From an uncultured Lachnospiraceae bacterium (GTDB lineage Bacteria; Bacillota; Clostridia; Lachnospirales; Lachnospiraceae), in NCBI GenBank assembly GCA_947648875.1, contig CANSPM010000037.1, positions 1-38,875 on the forward strand: a DNA stretch of 38,875 nucleotides, given 5' to 3'. The notes beneath the pieces are model-generated. The model was not told where the DNA came from. It was given only the letters and a program-made list of their open reading frames with translations, and made no database searches. Made by a program: the position numbers and the translations under genes. Shown here in pieces: positions 1 through 9,374 of this stretch (its first letter is position 1; each line of letters opens with the position of its first letter).

Positions 1-157
1 GGCAGGAATTGTTCCGCGAGGGAAGGCGCAGGGAGAGTGGTTTCGGAACTAAAATCAGAAACCGCTGTCCCGGCGCCCGGAAGAATTACTGACCGCAGTA
101 TGGGCAGGAATTGTTCCGCGAGGGAAGGCGCAGGGAGAGTGGTTTCGGAACTAAAAT
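1..157. repeat. 102-bp-period direct repeat, 55 bp seen twice
   Basis: Bases 1-55 and 103-157 are identical, giving a period of 102 bp; bases 56-102 are the rest of the first unit. More units may lie left of the window. The period is a multiple of three (34 codons), and frame 1 is open from base 1 to a TAA at 157-159, so this could be the repeated C-terminal end of an upstream gene. Frames 2 and 3 also give short open stretches ending at 49 and about 92, so the coding frame is not certain. The second copy ends 13 bp before the first complete gene. Confidence 0.85.
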
Positions 158-170
158 AAGGATATCCAAA

Positions 171-1127
171 ATGAAAGATATGAAAAAGAGAGTCAGCTTT
201 ATAATCCCCTGCTACCGTTCCGAACATACGCTGGGAAAAGTGGTGTCGGAGATTCACGCTACACTGAAAGAATTAAAAGAATACGACTATGAGATCATCC
301 TGGTCAACGACTGTTCCCCGGACGGAACCTGGGCGGCTATCCGCAGACTCTGCCAGGAAGATGGCAGAATCAGAGGAATCAGTTTTGCACGCAATTTCGG
401 ACAACATGCGGCACTGATGGCAGGACTGCGACAGTCCGCAGGAGACTATGTGGTGTGCCTGGATGACGATGGGCAGACCCCGGCAGACGAGGCAGGCAAA
501 CTGCTGGAAAAACTGGAGGAGGGGTATGACGCGGTCTATGCCAGTTATGCGCACAAGCAGCATTCCCTTTTTCGCAACCTGGGGAGTAAGGTGAATGAGC
601 TGATGACCCGTATTATGCTGGAAAAGCCCAGAGAATTATATATTTCCAGCTACTTTGCCGTGCGCAGGTTCGTGGCGGAGGATATGGTGCGATATGAAAA
701 TTCATATCCCTATGTCATCGGATTGGTGCTGCGGGCCACCAAGAATATCACCAATGTGGAGGTAAATCACAGAGAGAGACAGGAGGGAAGCTCCGGCTAT
801 ACCCTTAAGAAGCTGCTGGGCCTGTGGTTCAACGGATTTACCGCGTTTTCCGTAAAGCCGCTGCGGATTGCCACCTGCATGGGATGCATGAGCGCGGCAG
901 CAGGTTTTTTATACGGTTTGTATACGATTATCAAGCGTCTGGTAAATCCCCAGGTGCCCGTTGGATTCAGTTCCACCATGGCGGCCATTGTCTTCTTTGG
1001 GGGAATGATAATGATTATGTTGGGATTGATCGGAGAGTATATAGGCCGGATCTATATCAGCATGAACAATTCTCCCCAATACGTAATCCGCGAACGCGTC
1101 AATATGGAAGAACATACGGAACTCTAA
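171..1127 (+). CDS. GtrB/DPM1-like family 2 glycosyltransferase (polyprenyl-phosphate sugar synthase)
   Basis: The enzyme is predicted to move a sugar from a nucleotide donor onto undecaprenyl phosphate at the inner face of the membrane, making a donor for GT-C enzymes outside. The 318-residue protein has an N-terminal GT-A domain (IIPCYRSE at 11-18, VNDCSPDGT at 45-53, SFARNFG at 71-77, DDDGQ near 98-102 as the metal-binding region). Two C-terminal membrane helices fall around 236-256 and 270-292, followed by GEYIGRIY, the usual GtrB/ArnC/CsbB layout. ATG 171 was chosen because AAGGA lies 8 bp upstream; an in-frame TTG at 111 lies inside the repeat and is unlikely. The sugar cannot be told. 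A second enzyme of this type is at 26219. Confidence 0.88.
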   Translation: MKDMKKRVSFIIPCYRSEHTLGKVVSEIHATLKELKEYDYEIILVNDCSPDGTWAAIRRLCQEDGRIRGISFARNFGQHAALMAGLRQSAGDYVVCLDDDGQTPADEAGKLLEKLEEGYDAVYASYAHKQHSLFRNLGSKVNELMTRIMLEKPRELYISSYFAVRRFVAEDMVRYENSYPYVIGLVLRATKNITNVEVNHRERQEGSSGYTLKKLLGLWFNGFTAFSVKPLRIATCMGCMSAAAGFLYGLYTIIKRLVNPQVPVGFSSTMAAIVFFGGMIMIMLGLIGEYIGRIYISMNNSPQYVIRERVNMEEHTEL

Positions 1128-1214
1128 AACAGCAGGTTCCCGGAGGGCACTCATCCATCACGGGACGCGTGCTTGCAGGGAAGATACAAAACTCTAAATA
1201 AGAAAGGCGGACCC

Positions 1215-2819
1215 ATGGAAAAGCCGTCTCTAAAACAAGACTTTTTGAAAAAGCTATGGATCTGGTGGAACCGGGACCGGAAAGTCCTGACTTTGAAAGC
1301 GGGGCTTGTGGCGCTGCTTCCGATTTTGTGCTGCATAGCTGCCTGTGCCGCTCAGGGCGGCAGTCTCTCCCAGGTCTGTCTGCCCGCCTCGGAGTGGAAT
1401 GACGAGTTGTTCTACTATAAACAGGTGGAGGGGATATTGTCCCATGGTTACCCCCAGGGATATTTTGGGTTCAACGAGAGCCATGCGTTAAAGTTTTCCT
1501 TTGCGGCCTGGAGCCCGGTGCTGGTGTGGCCCTGGCTGCTCTACGGACTGGTGGCGGGATGGAATCTGATGGCTCCTATCTACAGCAATATTTTGTTTCT
1601 TACATTGGCGCTGTTTCTCTTTGTACTGCTCACCAAACCGGATTGGAAACAGCTTGGGTTGCTTGCGTTTCTGTTTTGCTGCTTTATGCCCTACACCCGG
1701 TATATGCTCTGCGGTATGCCGGAGATTATCTGCTTTAGTATGCTGATTGTTTACTGGGGGGTGCTGGTCCGCACGACGGAAAAAGAGACTGTGGGCAAGG
1801 TGGCGCTGCTGTTTTTGCTGGGGGGAATCATGACCCTGATGCGCCCCTATCTGATCCTGTTTTTACTGGCACCCTCCTGGCTGTGGATTCGCAGACGCAG
1901 GGCGGCAGGCCTGGCGGGCTCTCTGGCGGTGGTAGGTGCAGTGGGCGGCGGGTATATGCTGATCAAGCATTATCTGGGGGCAGCGTATTTTACGCCGCTG
2001 TTTAAGACGGAGTGGCTGAATCCCTTTTTGCAGGGGCATATTCTCACGGGCATCAAGGGGGTTTTAGCTAAGATTTATTATGAGGGAAGGACTTTTCTGG
2101 CGCTTACATTGCAGGGATTTAAGAGCGGCCTGGCGGAAGGCGCGTTTTTTGCGATTTTTCTTGCAATGCTGTTGATTCTGCTGTGGCAGTTTTTGGCGGA
2201 TTTGCGCAAAAAAAATAAAAAACAGGCGTTACTAAACGGGTATCTTGCCTTTTGCTTTTTCAGCATGTGGATGGCCCTGCTGTTAATGTACAAAATGAAG
2301 GAGGGCAGCAAACATCTGCTGACCTTTATGGCTGTGGGAATTATGGCGATCGCGCTGATGGAGACCCGATTCTATAAAAAAGCAGTGATTATAGGCGCGC
2401 TGTGTGTCTATCTGTTTTGGTATCAGGGCGACCAGCCAGGAGATTACCAAATCTATTTTGCCAACCGGGAGAGAACAGAGCAGCTGGCGTACTGGAAGCA
2501 GGCTTTTGCGGAGGAAATGGCGCTGCGGGAGGAGAACCCCCCCAATTTTGACAATGTGGTGATATGGACCTTCAATGATGTACTGGCGGACTCCGGAAAC
2601 GGTGAGACGGCGCTCACGGACTGGCAGGTTCTGTACGCTTTGCCGGAAGGCTGGGGAATCAGCTGCTGCTACAGGGAATATGTGGAGGAACATCTGGAAA
2701 GACTGCAAAGCCTCTATCTGACTATACCCGTGGGGGGAGAGTTGCAGAGAAGCTGTGAGGCGCTGGGAATGGAGCAGGTGGGACAGGACGGCCGTGTGTG
2801 TGTCTATCGAACGAGGTAA
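1215..2819 (+). CDS. Multi-pass membrane protein, GT-C glycosyltransferase-like
   Basis: This 534-residue protein has a short basic N-terminus, a first helix near 28-46, then an outside loop with the acidic pair in WNDELFYYKQ (61-70). Roughly ten further helices follow, and then a soluble tail of about 130 residues. An acidic pair after helix 1 is the catalytic region of GT-C enzymes that use polyprenyl-phosphate sugars, such as the GT39/GT83 families. The assignment rests on this architecture, not on a recognised subfamily. It follows the GtrB-like gene by 87 bp, which fits a donor-maker and donor-user pair. ATG 1215 has AAAGGCGG just upstream; the longer reading from 1173 lacks such a site. 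Confidence 0.72.
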   Translation: MEKPSLKQDFLKKLWIWWNRDRKVLTLKAGLVALLPILCCIAACAAQGGSLSQVCLPASEWNDELFYYKQVEGILSHGYPQGYFGFNESHALKFSFAAWSPVLVWPWLLYGLVAGWNLMAPIYSNILFLTLALFLFVLLTKPDWKQLGLLAFLFCCFMPYTRYMLCGMPEIICFSMLIVYWGVLVRTTEKETVGKVALLFLLGGIMTLMRPYLILFLLAPSWLWIRRRRAAGLAGSLAVVGAVGGGYMLIKHYLGAAYFTPLFKTEWLNPFLQGHILTGIKGVLAKIYYEGRTFLALTLQGFKSGLAEGAFFAIFLAMLLILLWQFLADLRKKNKKQALLNGYLAFCFFSMWMALLLMYKMKEGSKHLLTFMAVGIMAIALMETRFYKKAVIIGALCVYLFWYQGDQPGDYQIYFANRERTEQLAYWKQAFAEEMALREENPPNFDNVVIWTFNDVLADSGNGETALTDWQVLYALPEGWGISCCYREYVEEHLERLQSLYLTIPVGGELQRSCEALGMEQVGQDGRVCVYRTR

Positions 2820-2945
2820 AAACAGCACGGAGACAGCTGTGGGCACGCAGAAAGAACTCCGCCGATCCACGGAAAGCGATTTTATGAGGAATGAGCCGGG
2901 TAGATGTGCTGACGGCGGGACTACTTATACAGGGTGGGGGATTGG

Positions 2946-4454
2946 ATGAAGCGAAAGTGGGCTAAAAGGGTGGCGATCACGACCATATTGCTATCCGGAA
3001 CAATGATATTGTTGCTGATTATCGTGGAACCGCGGCTTATGAGGACGATGACTGGGGGGCACAGCGCCCGAAGTGTGAGAGGTATCATGGCGGACCTGCG
3101 CTATGAGCGCCGGATAAAGTTGATCCGTGAGGAAATGGATACCTTTAAAAGCGGGCAGTATTCGGCTTTATTTCTATCCCTGTACCCGATTCAGACTTAT
3201 GATACTTACTATCTCTCCTACTGGCGGGGGCTGGAGGCATTCAGAGCGGAAATGTACATGGAGAGCGGGAGAGAACTGGCGGGAACGCTGGCGTATCTGG
3301 AGCAGCAGGACAGCATACCGGACTTTATCCTGCTGGGCTTGGACCCGGAATGCCTGGAAGAGGAATATCCATTGGAGGATTCGCTGCTGCAACTGATTCG
3401 GCAGACTCCGGGAACGGAATATGAAATTCTGTTTGTAAATCCTGCCATAAGCTATTGGACACAAAAAGAGGAGGGGGAATGGCAGGCGGCTCTCGACCGG
3501 TATGAGGAAGCGGCAGAGCTGCTGGGGCAGGAGGAGAACGTGAAACTGTTCTTTGCCTGCGACAAAGAGTGGCTTGTGTGCAATGAAGGTAACTATGTGG
3601 AGGAGAGGATGCCCACGGAGGATGTGGCAACTACATTGCTGGCCTACTATACCAGGGGAGAATATCTGTTGACGGAGGAGAATCGGGGGCAGCGCTTAGA
3701 CTCTGCCCGGGAACTGATTGCAAACTGGCGGCGGAATGACAGGAAACTCACCGGACTGTCGGAGCGTACACTGGTATTTATGGGAGACAGTACTTTTGGG
3801 AACTTCAGCGGCTCACTGGCAATCACCGGCGTGGTAGAGGAATTAACGGATGCCCGGGTCATAAACTGCGGTTATGGAGGAATGGCGGCGGCCTACGGAG
3901 ATCCGGAGTGCCCGGCCCTGGGCAATCTGCTACAGGCGATTGAACAGGGGGACGGCAGCAGTATTGGCCGGGCAGAGGGCGGGCCTCCCGCAGCGGACGC
4001 GGCGGCAGAACTTAAACGGCTTGCGGACGCGGGGGAGGAGACGGTTATCTTCCTGGATTTTGGAATTAATGATTATGTCAAGGGATTTCCCGCCGTCGGA
4101 GATGAACCTTATGACTGCGACACCTATGCGGGAGCCATGCGAAGCGGGATCGAGAAGTTACAGGCGATGTTTCCCAACGGACGGCTGGTTCTTGTGACTC
4201 CCAATTTTATCAGGTACAACAATTTTGGCACAAATCCGGTGGGGGAGAGAGGATTTGTGTTTGCGGATTATGTGGATGTTCTGGGTAAGCTGGCGGAGGA
4301 ATATTCTCTTCCGGTGCTGGACCTTTATATGGGGCTGGGGATCAATCAGGGTAATTTTGCCGACTTTCTGCAAGATGAAATTCATCCCAACGAAATGAGC
4401 AGATTCAACATGGGCTTGAAGATAGTGGGAATGTTGCGGGATTTGGTTTCCTGA
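2946..4454 (+). CDS. Membrane-anchored SGNH/GDSL-type hydrolase or O-acyl transfer protein
   Basis: The 502-residue protein has one N-terminal helix (about 9-27) and a large outside part. SGNH blocks are visible at the C-terminal side: GDST with the likely nucleophile Ser282, a Gly-rich GYGGMA block, GIND with Asn375, and DEIHPN with Asp477 and His480. This family includes esterases and the outside partners of acyltransferases, such as AlgX/AlgJ-like and DltD-like proteins, so it may add or remove acyl groups on the glycan. About 250 residues between the helix and GDST match no domain I recognise. ATG 2946 was preferred to GTG 2934 because GGGTGGGGG precedes it. It resembles the products at 23418 and 36813. 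Confidence 0.82.
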   Translation: MKRKWAKRVAITTILLSGTMILLLIIVEPRLMRTMTGGHSARSVRGIMADLRYERRIKLIREEMDTFKSGQYSALFLSLYPIQTYDTYYLSYWRGLEAFRAEMYMESGRELAGTLAYLEQQDSIPDFILLGLDPECLEEEYPLEDSLLQLIRQTPGTEYEILFVNPAISYWTQKEEGEWQAALDRYEEAAELLGQEENVKLFFACDKEWLVCNEGNYVEERMPTEDVATTLLAYYTRGEYLLTEENRGQRLDSARELIANWRRNDRKLTGLSERTLVFMGDSTFGNFSGSLAITGVVEELTDARVINCGYGGMAAAYGDPECPALGNLLQAIEQGDGSSIGRAEGGPPAADAAAELKRLADAGEETVIFLDFGINDYVKGFPAVGDEPYDCDTYAGAMRSGIEKLQAMFPNGRLVLVTPNFIRYNNFGTNPVGERGFVFADYVDVLGKLAEEYSLPVLDLYMGLGINQGNFADFLQDEIHPNEMSRFNMGLKIVGMLRDLVS

Positions 4455-4483
4455 CATTTCGATACTGCGGATCTTGATTTGTG

Positions 4484-4536
4484 AAAAGGGGTTGTCGCAA
4501 AATAAGCGTTATCGTATTTTGTGACAGCCCCTTTTT
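4484..4536. terminator. Bidirectional intrinsic terminator
   Basis: A 21-position stem (4484-4504 with 4515-4535) has a 10-base loop. Nineteen positions are Watson-Crick and the other two (T:G and G:T) would wobble-pair in RNA. The outer arms are AAAAGGGG and CCCCTTTT, so a T-run follows the hairpin on either strand. It sits between the convergent genes ending at 4454 (+) and 4570 (-). Confidence 0.9.
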
Positions 4537-4569
4537 CTGCTGCCGATGCCATCTGACCTGGCGGGAGAT

Positions 4570-5763
4570 TCATTTTTGGTAGTAAGCGACAAGTTTTTCC
4601 ACAATATGGATGACATCATTCACATCCTGGTCTGTCAGGGAATAGTACAGGGGCAGACTCATAACCTCCTCATAATAGCGTTCCGCTTCGGGACACAGCC
4701 CCCTTGCGTAGCCGAGATTTTCATAATGGGAATGCCAGTAAACCGGCATATAGTGCACCTGGGAGTGAATACCCTCTGCCCCCAGCGCGTCAAAGAACTC
4801 CCTGCGGGTGCAGCGCAGCATTTCCCTGCGGAGCCGCAGAATATACAGGTGGCGGGTGGTTTCGGACTCCGGAATTTCCCGCTGTACCTGTAGCTGGGGA
4901 ATACGGGAAAATGCGGCATCATATCTGGCTACAATTTCTCTGCGGCGTCTGGCAAATAAGTCCAGTTTGTCCAGCTGGCTGATCAGCAGCGCGGCTTGAA
5001 TTTCCGTCAGTCGGTAGTTGTAGCCATAGGTTACCTGCTCGTTGTACCAGGGATTGTCCGTGGGGTGTGCCATCTGGCTCCGGTCTCGGGTAATGCCGTG
5101 AGCATGAAGCAGAACCAGCCGATCGTATAGCGCTCTGTCATTGGTGGTCACGGCGCCGCCCTCACCGGCTGTCACGGTTTTTACCGGATGGAAGCTGAAT
5201 GTGGTCATATCCGCCAGACTGCCCACCGGCTGCCCGCGATAGCGGGTGCCGATGGAGTGCGCGGCATCCTCGATGAGCGTCAGGTGATGTTCCCGGCATA
5301 TGGCACGGATCTCGTCAAGCTCCACCGCCTGTCCTGTAAAGTCCACCGCCACCACTGCCTTGGTTCTGGGAGTGACGCAGGCCCGTATGGAGGCGGGATC
5401 TATGTTGTAGGTTTCGGGATTGATGTCCGCAAACACGGGTTTTGCGCCGCAGTACAGGGCACAGTTGGCGCTGGCGGCAAATGTGATGGGGGTGGTGATC
5501 ACTTCGTCCCCGGGGCCGATACCGGCGGCTAATGCCGCGATATGCAGAGCCGCGGTGCCATTGCTGACGGCTACGCAGTATTGGGCGCCGGTGATGGCGC
5601 AGAGTTTTTCTTCCAGCTGTGTGACCCGGGGACCGCAGGTCAGATAATCGCTTCTCAAAGTGTCCGATACGGCCTGGATGTCCTGACTGTCTATATACTG
5701 TCTCCCATAACTTAAGGGGATGGCGCGGACGGGGGTGCCGCCGCAGATTGCCGGTTTTTCCAT
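4570..5763 (-). CDS. pseC: PseC, UDP-4-amino-4,6-dideoxy-N-acetyl-beta-L-altrosamine transaminase
   Basis: This PLP-dependent DegT/DnrJ/EryC1 aminotransferase performs the second step of pseudaminic acid synthesis, aminating C4 of the keto-sugar made by PseB. The 397-residue length is normal. Visible features are LSYGRQYID (17-25), SNGTAALH (67-74), IEDAAHS (164-170) and FHPVKT with the likely PLP lysine Lys195, followed by GEGGA. The wording around FHPVKT and the YNEQVTYGYNYRLTEIQAA stretch is typical of PseC rather than WecE or ArnB. The gene is on the strand opposite the other pse genes and separated from them by about 10 kb. ATG 5763 is preceded by AAAGAGG. pseB is not in the window. Confidence 0.9.
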   Translation of the reverse strand: MEKPAICGGTPVRAIPLSYGRQYIDSQDIQAVSDTLRSDYLTCGPRVTQLEEKLCAITGAQYCVAVSNGTAALHIAALAAGIGPGDEVITTPITFAASANCALYCGAKPVFADINPETYNIDPASIRACVTPRTKAVVAVDFTGQAVELDEIRAICREHHLTLIEDAAHSIGTRYRGQPVGSLADMTTFSFHPVKTVTAGEGGAVTTNDRALYDRLVLLHAHGITRDRSQMAHPTDNPWYNEQVTYGYNYRLTEIQAALLISQLDKLDLFARRRREIVARYDAAFSRIPQLQVQREIPESETTRHLYILRLRREMLRCTRREFFDALGAEGIHSQVHYMPVYWHSHYENLGYARGLCPEAERYYEEVMSLPLYYSLTDQDVNDVIHIVEKLVAYYQK

Positions 5764-5955
5764 GGTGCTACCTCTTTTCCTTGCTATTAAATGAATGGAG
5801 CTGAATAGGATACCGCGCCTGTATAAAAGACTCTTATATGAAATTAAGTGGCATCCTTTGGTGGTGGTTGGTGCGTAATTCCCGCATTAGCCCGTATAGA
5901 CACCGCGGTTTTATGCATATACTGTCAAGGGCTGATTTGGGGAGAACAACAGTAA

Positions 5956-6004
5956 GGGTATATAAAACATGGTGCATTCAATGCATTTTGTTTATTATAT
6001 ACCC
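5956..6004. repeat. 49-bp interrupted palindrome between pseC and the next gene
   Basis: Outer arms GGGTATATAA (5956-5965) and TTATATACCC (5995-6004) are perfect inverted copies. Inside them lies a second inverted pair, TGCATT (5973-5978) and AATGCA (5980-5985), around a single C. No T-run follows, so it is not a standard terminator. The minus strand reads TATAAT through 5999-5994, so a pseC promoter could overlap it, but no good -35 was found. The rest of the 5764-6060 gap shows no gene. Confidence 0.75.
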
Positions 6005-6060
6005 ATTCTGTCCAATAGAAAAGAGAAATATGGGGAAAAGTTGTTCTTGGCGCTGACGGA

Positions 6061-7650
6061 CTAAGCGTCTTCACAATGCCTGGATTTATTCAAAAAAGGA
6101 TAGATCCGATCCAGCCCCAGGGCCGCATAGGGCACTAATAACAGGAAATAGGGGAAGATATAGCGGGAGTTGGCTTCCCATACCATATGGAACAAAAAGC
6201 CTCCCAGCACGGCGATCATTCCCACATAGAAGGGCAGCCCGACCGCAGGGGCCTGCGTCCTGCGGCGGCATAGGGGCAGCATGCAGGTAAAAGAACCGCC
6301 GTATATCAACAGTTGGTAAATATTGCAGTAGTGGATAAAGGGGGTGGCCAGTCTGCCGGTATATAATTCTTCCACATACTTTATGCGACCGTCAGAGTGA
6401 GCCGCCGTGGCCTGTCTGCAAAAATAGCTTCCGTCCGTCCACTGGGAGAGGAATTTGTCCCTGTAAAACTGGAAGGCGAAGCCGGGGGAGGCCCGGAAGG
6501 CAGAGAGGGATTTTGAAATAGCGTTTTTGCTCTTCTGAGCAGTGATTGCGGCATTCAGATGACTGTCTTCGTAGGTGTCAAAGTTAAAGCCATTATACCA
6601 GCCGTTTCCCCTGCTGGATTCCTGCATCCCCATAGCCACATAGGAGATGGCGGGAACGCCGGTGCTGAGTACGTTCCCGGCCCGGTATTCGTAGAAGCGC
6701 TGTATGGCGGGCTGGACGGTGAGACATCCTGCGGTCAGCAGGGCGGCGAACAGCAGGAGAGAAATTCTTTGCTGCCGCATCCATTCCCATAGGACGACAA
6801 TGACCACAGCGATCATCACGACCAGAGAGTTCTTGCGCAAAGCCACCCCGGACACCAGCATCAAAAGACTGCCCGTCAGAGACAGAAGCCTTTGCCGAAA
6901 GGATAATTCTGTCTTTTGCAAAAAAAGCAATAACAGATAGAGCCCCCCGCTGAGAAGAGCAAAGGAGGGAATTTCCCCATAAACAAAGGAAGTGTAGAAG
7001 ATCAGAGGAGCGTTCAGCATGGCCAGAAACAGGTAGCAAACCGCCGCTCTGTCATTGTCACTGGAAAGTAAACAGGTGATTTTGTATTGAAAAAACACGG
7101 TAAAACAGGCCATAGCCACATTGACGCACTGTATGATATAGTGAGCCGCATAGGACACGGGCAGCAGGTTCCAGAGCCGGATAATCACTTCATAAAAAGC
7201 GACAAGTCCCATCTGCTGAGGATAGTAGGACAGATAGGAGTCTGTGGGATGAATGACCTGGGTCTGACCGGAGGCCAGCGCCTGCGCAATGGTGTATACA
7301 CTGGCGGAATCGGCGGCGGGAATATGCCTGCCACAGAATACCAGAAATAATCCCCAGAGACCGATCCAGCCCATGGCGGCGGCCAGGAGAAGGGAGCTGC
7401 GCCGGCCCGTTGTGGGCTGGCAGAATTTTGTCAGTAAAAGCAGTACAATAAGCAGGACTGCCAGACCTGCCAGATGGAGAAACAGGGGTTCCCGGTGAGC
7501 GACGGACTTCTGTGTAATCATATCCTCCGCGTAATATCCCCAAAACAGGCTGCACAGAGTCAGCCCGCCCGTCAGCAGCAGAGTGAGATAACGCACGGAT
7601 CCCAGTCCGGCATTATATAGATGATTTATAATTTTCTGATTTTTTTTCAT
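6061..7650 (-). CDS. Multi-pass membrane protein, GT-C glycosyltransferase-like
   Basis: The 529-residue protein has helices around 20-40 and 57-75, then about nine more, with an outside loop after the third helix carrying PAADSASVYTIAQAL (Asp114). A conserved-looking Asp followed by an ALASG-type segment, then SYLSYYPQQMG, is common in bacterial family-39-like mannosyl and glycosyl transferases. I infer use of a polyprenyl-phosphate sugar outside the membrane; donor and acceptor are unknown. It is divergent from the gene at 7881. ATG 7650 has AGAGGAAA just upstream and an inverted repeat before that. It lies upstream of pseC on the same strand, but the 297-bp gap argues against tight coupling. 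Confidence 0.7.
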   Translation of the reverse strand: MKKNQKIINHLYNAGLGSVRYLTLLLTGGLTLCSLFWGYYAEDMITQKSVAHREPLFLHLAGLAVLLIVLLLLTKFCQPTTGRRSSLLLAAAMGWIGLWGLFLVFCGRHIPAADSASVYTIAQALASGQTQVIHPTDSYLSYYPQQMGLVAFYEVIIRLWNLLPVSYAAHYIIQCVNVAMACFTVFFQYKITCLLSSDNDRAAVCYLFLAMLNAPLIFYTSFVYGEIPSFALLSGGLYLLLLFLQKTELSFRQRLLSLTGSLLMLVSGVALRKNSLVVMIAVVIVVLWEWMRQQRISLLLFAALLTAGCLTVQPAIQRFYEYRAGNVLSTGVPAISYVAMGMQESSRGNGWYNGFNFDTYEDSHLNAAITAQKSKNAISKSLSAFRASPGFAFQFYRDKFLSQWTDGSYFCRQATAAHSDGRIKYVEELYTGRLATPFIHYCNIYQLLIYGGSFTCMLPLCRRRTQAPAVGLPFYVGMIAVLGGFLFHMVWEANSRYIFPYFLLLVPYAALGLDRIYPFLNKSRHCEDA

Positions 7651-7666
7651 GTTTCCTCTTCCCGCA

Positions 7667-7688
7667 TATCATTGGATCGCCCATGATA
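7667..7688 (-). promoter_or_regulatory. Inverted repeat in the leader of the gene starting at 7650
   Basis: TATCAT and ATGATA arms (7683-7688 and 7667-7672 on the plus strand) are separated by 10 bases and lie just before the ribosome site. Read on the gene's strand, the element is TATCATGGG, a short spacer, then ATGATATG and the SD. The same arrangement occurs before the gene at 33174. Confidence 0.5.
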
Positions 7689-7819
7689 CTTATACAACTG
7701 ATACCTGGAAGATGCGCTTCCGGAATTTCTTTACAATCGTAATTTGTCTTGCAGATTTATTATAGTGGATAGACACGAAATATACAATATATTATTTTTT
7801 CCTGTATATTTGCTGATAC

Positions 7820-7848
7820 TTGCATCTGTTATGGCTCTATTGTATACT
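7820..7848 (+). promoter_or_regulatory. Possible promoter for the gene at 7881
   Basis: TATACT at 7843-7848 is a good -10. TTGCAT at 7820-7825 is a weak -35 at 17-bp spacing. A start near 7855 would leave a leader of about 25 bases. The rest of the divergent gap 7651-7880 is AT-rich and holds no gene. Confidence 0.35.
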
Positions 7849-7880
7849 TACATAAATGTCTGGAAAGCGCGGTGTGAAAA

Positions 7881-9336
7881 ATGTATTTTAAAAATCAGAA
7901 ATATTTTTGTCATCTTTTATGGAATATATTGCCATTTTTGGGCCTTGTGGTCTGGGGGATGCTATGTGTCACCGATAATCTGTGGTATGACGAGGGATAT
8001 ACGGCGGCGCTGATCTCCCGCCCTCTCAAGGAGCTGATTGAGATCACTGCCCAGGATGTACATGCCCCTTTTTATTATATTTTGTTGAAAGGGTTCTATA
8101 TGCTGTGGGGCGGAGGCACGCATTTCTGGTCCTTGAAGCTGTTTTCCCTGTTTTTTATGGAGGCCTATCTGTTTTTGGGAAAATATGGGGTGAAAAAACT
8201 GTTTGACGAAGAGACGGCGGTGTATTTTATGCTATTCTCCCTGCTGATGCCCAGTATGTGCGTTCAGGCGGGCAATGCCCGGATGTATGCCATGGGGCTG
8301 TTCTTTTTTACCGCCGCCGGGCTGCTGGCCTGCGGTATCCTGCAAAAATCCACAGGAAAGAAATGGGTCTGCTTCTGTATGTGCAGCATTGGCAGCGTCT
8401 ATAGCCACACGTTCACCATGATCCAGACATTTATTTTGTACCTGATTCTCCTGGGGGCGCTGCTTTGGCAGAAAAAGACTGCCCTATTAAAATGGTATCT
8501 GGGGAGCGGACTGGCGGTTGCGGCTTGCTATATGGCATGGCTGACGGTCATATATGGGCAGATGCAGTCCAGAATCTCTTCTGCGGGGGCCAATGAGGCG
8601 CTGTTCATACCCAATATGTACACGCTGATGGACTACTGCAAGGAGTGGTTCTCAGCCATGGACACGCCGATCACTTTGGCAATCTATCTGGGCATGGGGC
8701 TCACCCTGTTTCTGGGCTATTATGCGGTGGATGGCATGAGAAGCGGCAAGAGTTATATTCCGGCCTGGGGGATGGGGATTCTGGGACTGACTGCGCTGAC
8801 TGCTGTCCTATTATGTGACACCCTGCTTTCTGGGCCGCTATATCTTCCCGGGATTCGGGGCGCTGGCTCTGTGGTACGCGGCGGGAATGCGGCAGATTGT
8901 ATCCTACAGGATCAGGATGGCGGTGCTGCTGACTTTTCTGATATGCTTTGTCATGCAGTATCGCGGCGAATTACGGCTGGAGTATGACAGGGGGCTGGAG
9001 GAATATCAGAAGTTTTATGAGGAAAACGTGCAGGAGGAGGATCTGATTATGGCCACAGATATCCACACCCTGTACCTGAATATTTATTACCCGGAGCGGG
9101 CCTATTTGGCTTACGGGTATCTGCCTTCGTTCTCCCCGTTTCGAAATACCGCGGTATTTACCCAGTGGGAGCAGCTGGAGGATGTGACGGGGACGATCTG
9201 GCTCTACGCTTTCGCGGACCGGGATCTGCCCGGTTTCGGTCCTTATTACAGCTGCGAACCGGCGTTTCAATTTCATTATATGTATTATGACTTTGCGATT
9301 TACCGGCTGGTACCGACGGGTGAGAATCAAATTTGA
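7881..9336 (+). pseudogene. GT-C-like membrane glycosyltransferase, interrupted by a frameshift near 8811
   Basis: The first part (7881 to about 8811) encodes helix 1 followed by NLWYDEGYTAA (Asp37, Glu38), the classic acidic pair of GT39-like enzymes, then VHAPFYYILLK and many helices. Near 8800-8825 the sensible reading moves forward by one base: the second frame continues with FLGRYIFPGFGALALWY, a normal late segment of this family, and a soluble tail ending at 9336. The original frame gives unlikely sequence before its stop at 8987. The intact protein would be about 485 residues. It could be a real null mutation, a phase-variable state or an assembly error. The start ATG 7881 has only a weak SD. 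Confidence 0.8.
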
Positions 9337-9374
9337 GGATATTTTGTAAAATTGCTTTTATATCGTTCCACGCT

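Noticed and set aside
2884..2949. 21-codon ORF ending in an ATGA overlap with the SGNH gene at 2946
   Set aside because: The ribosome site is weak and the peptide has no recognisable pattern; the overlap could be chance.
5994..6022. Minus-strand promoter for pseC using TATAAT at 5999-5994
   Set aside because: The -10 is perfect, but the hexamer at 17-bp spacing is TTTTCT, too weak to call; it is mentioned only with the palindrome.
7744..8013. 89-codon open frame in the leader and start of the frameshifted GT-C gene
   Set aside because: It lies in the promoter region, overlaps the real start in another frame and has no ribosome site.
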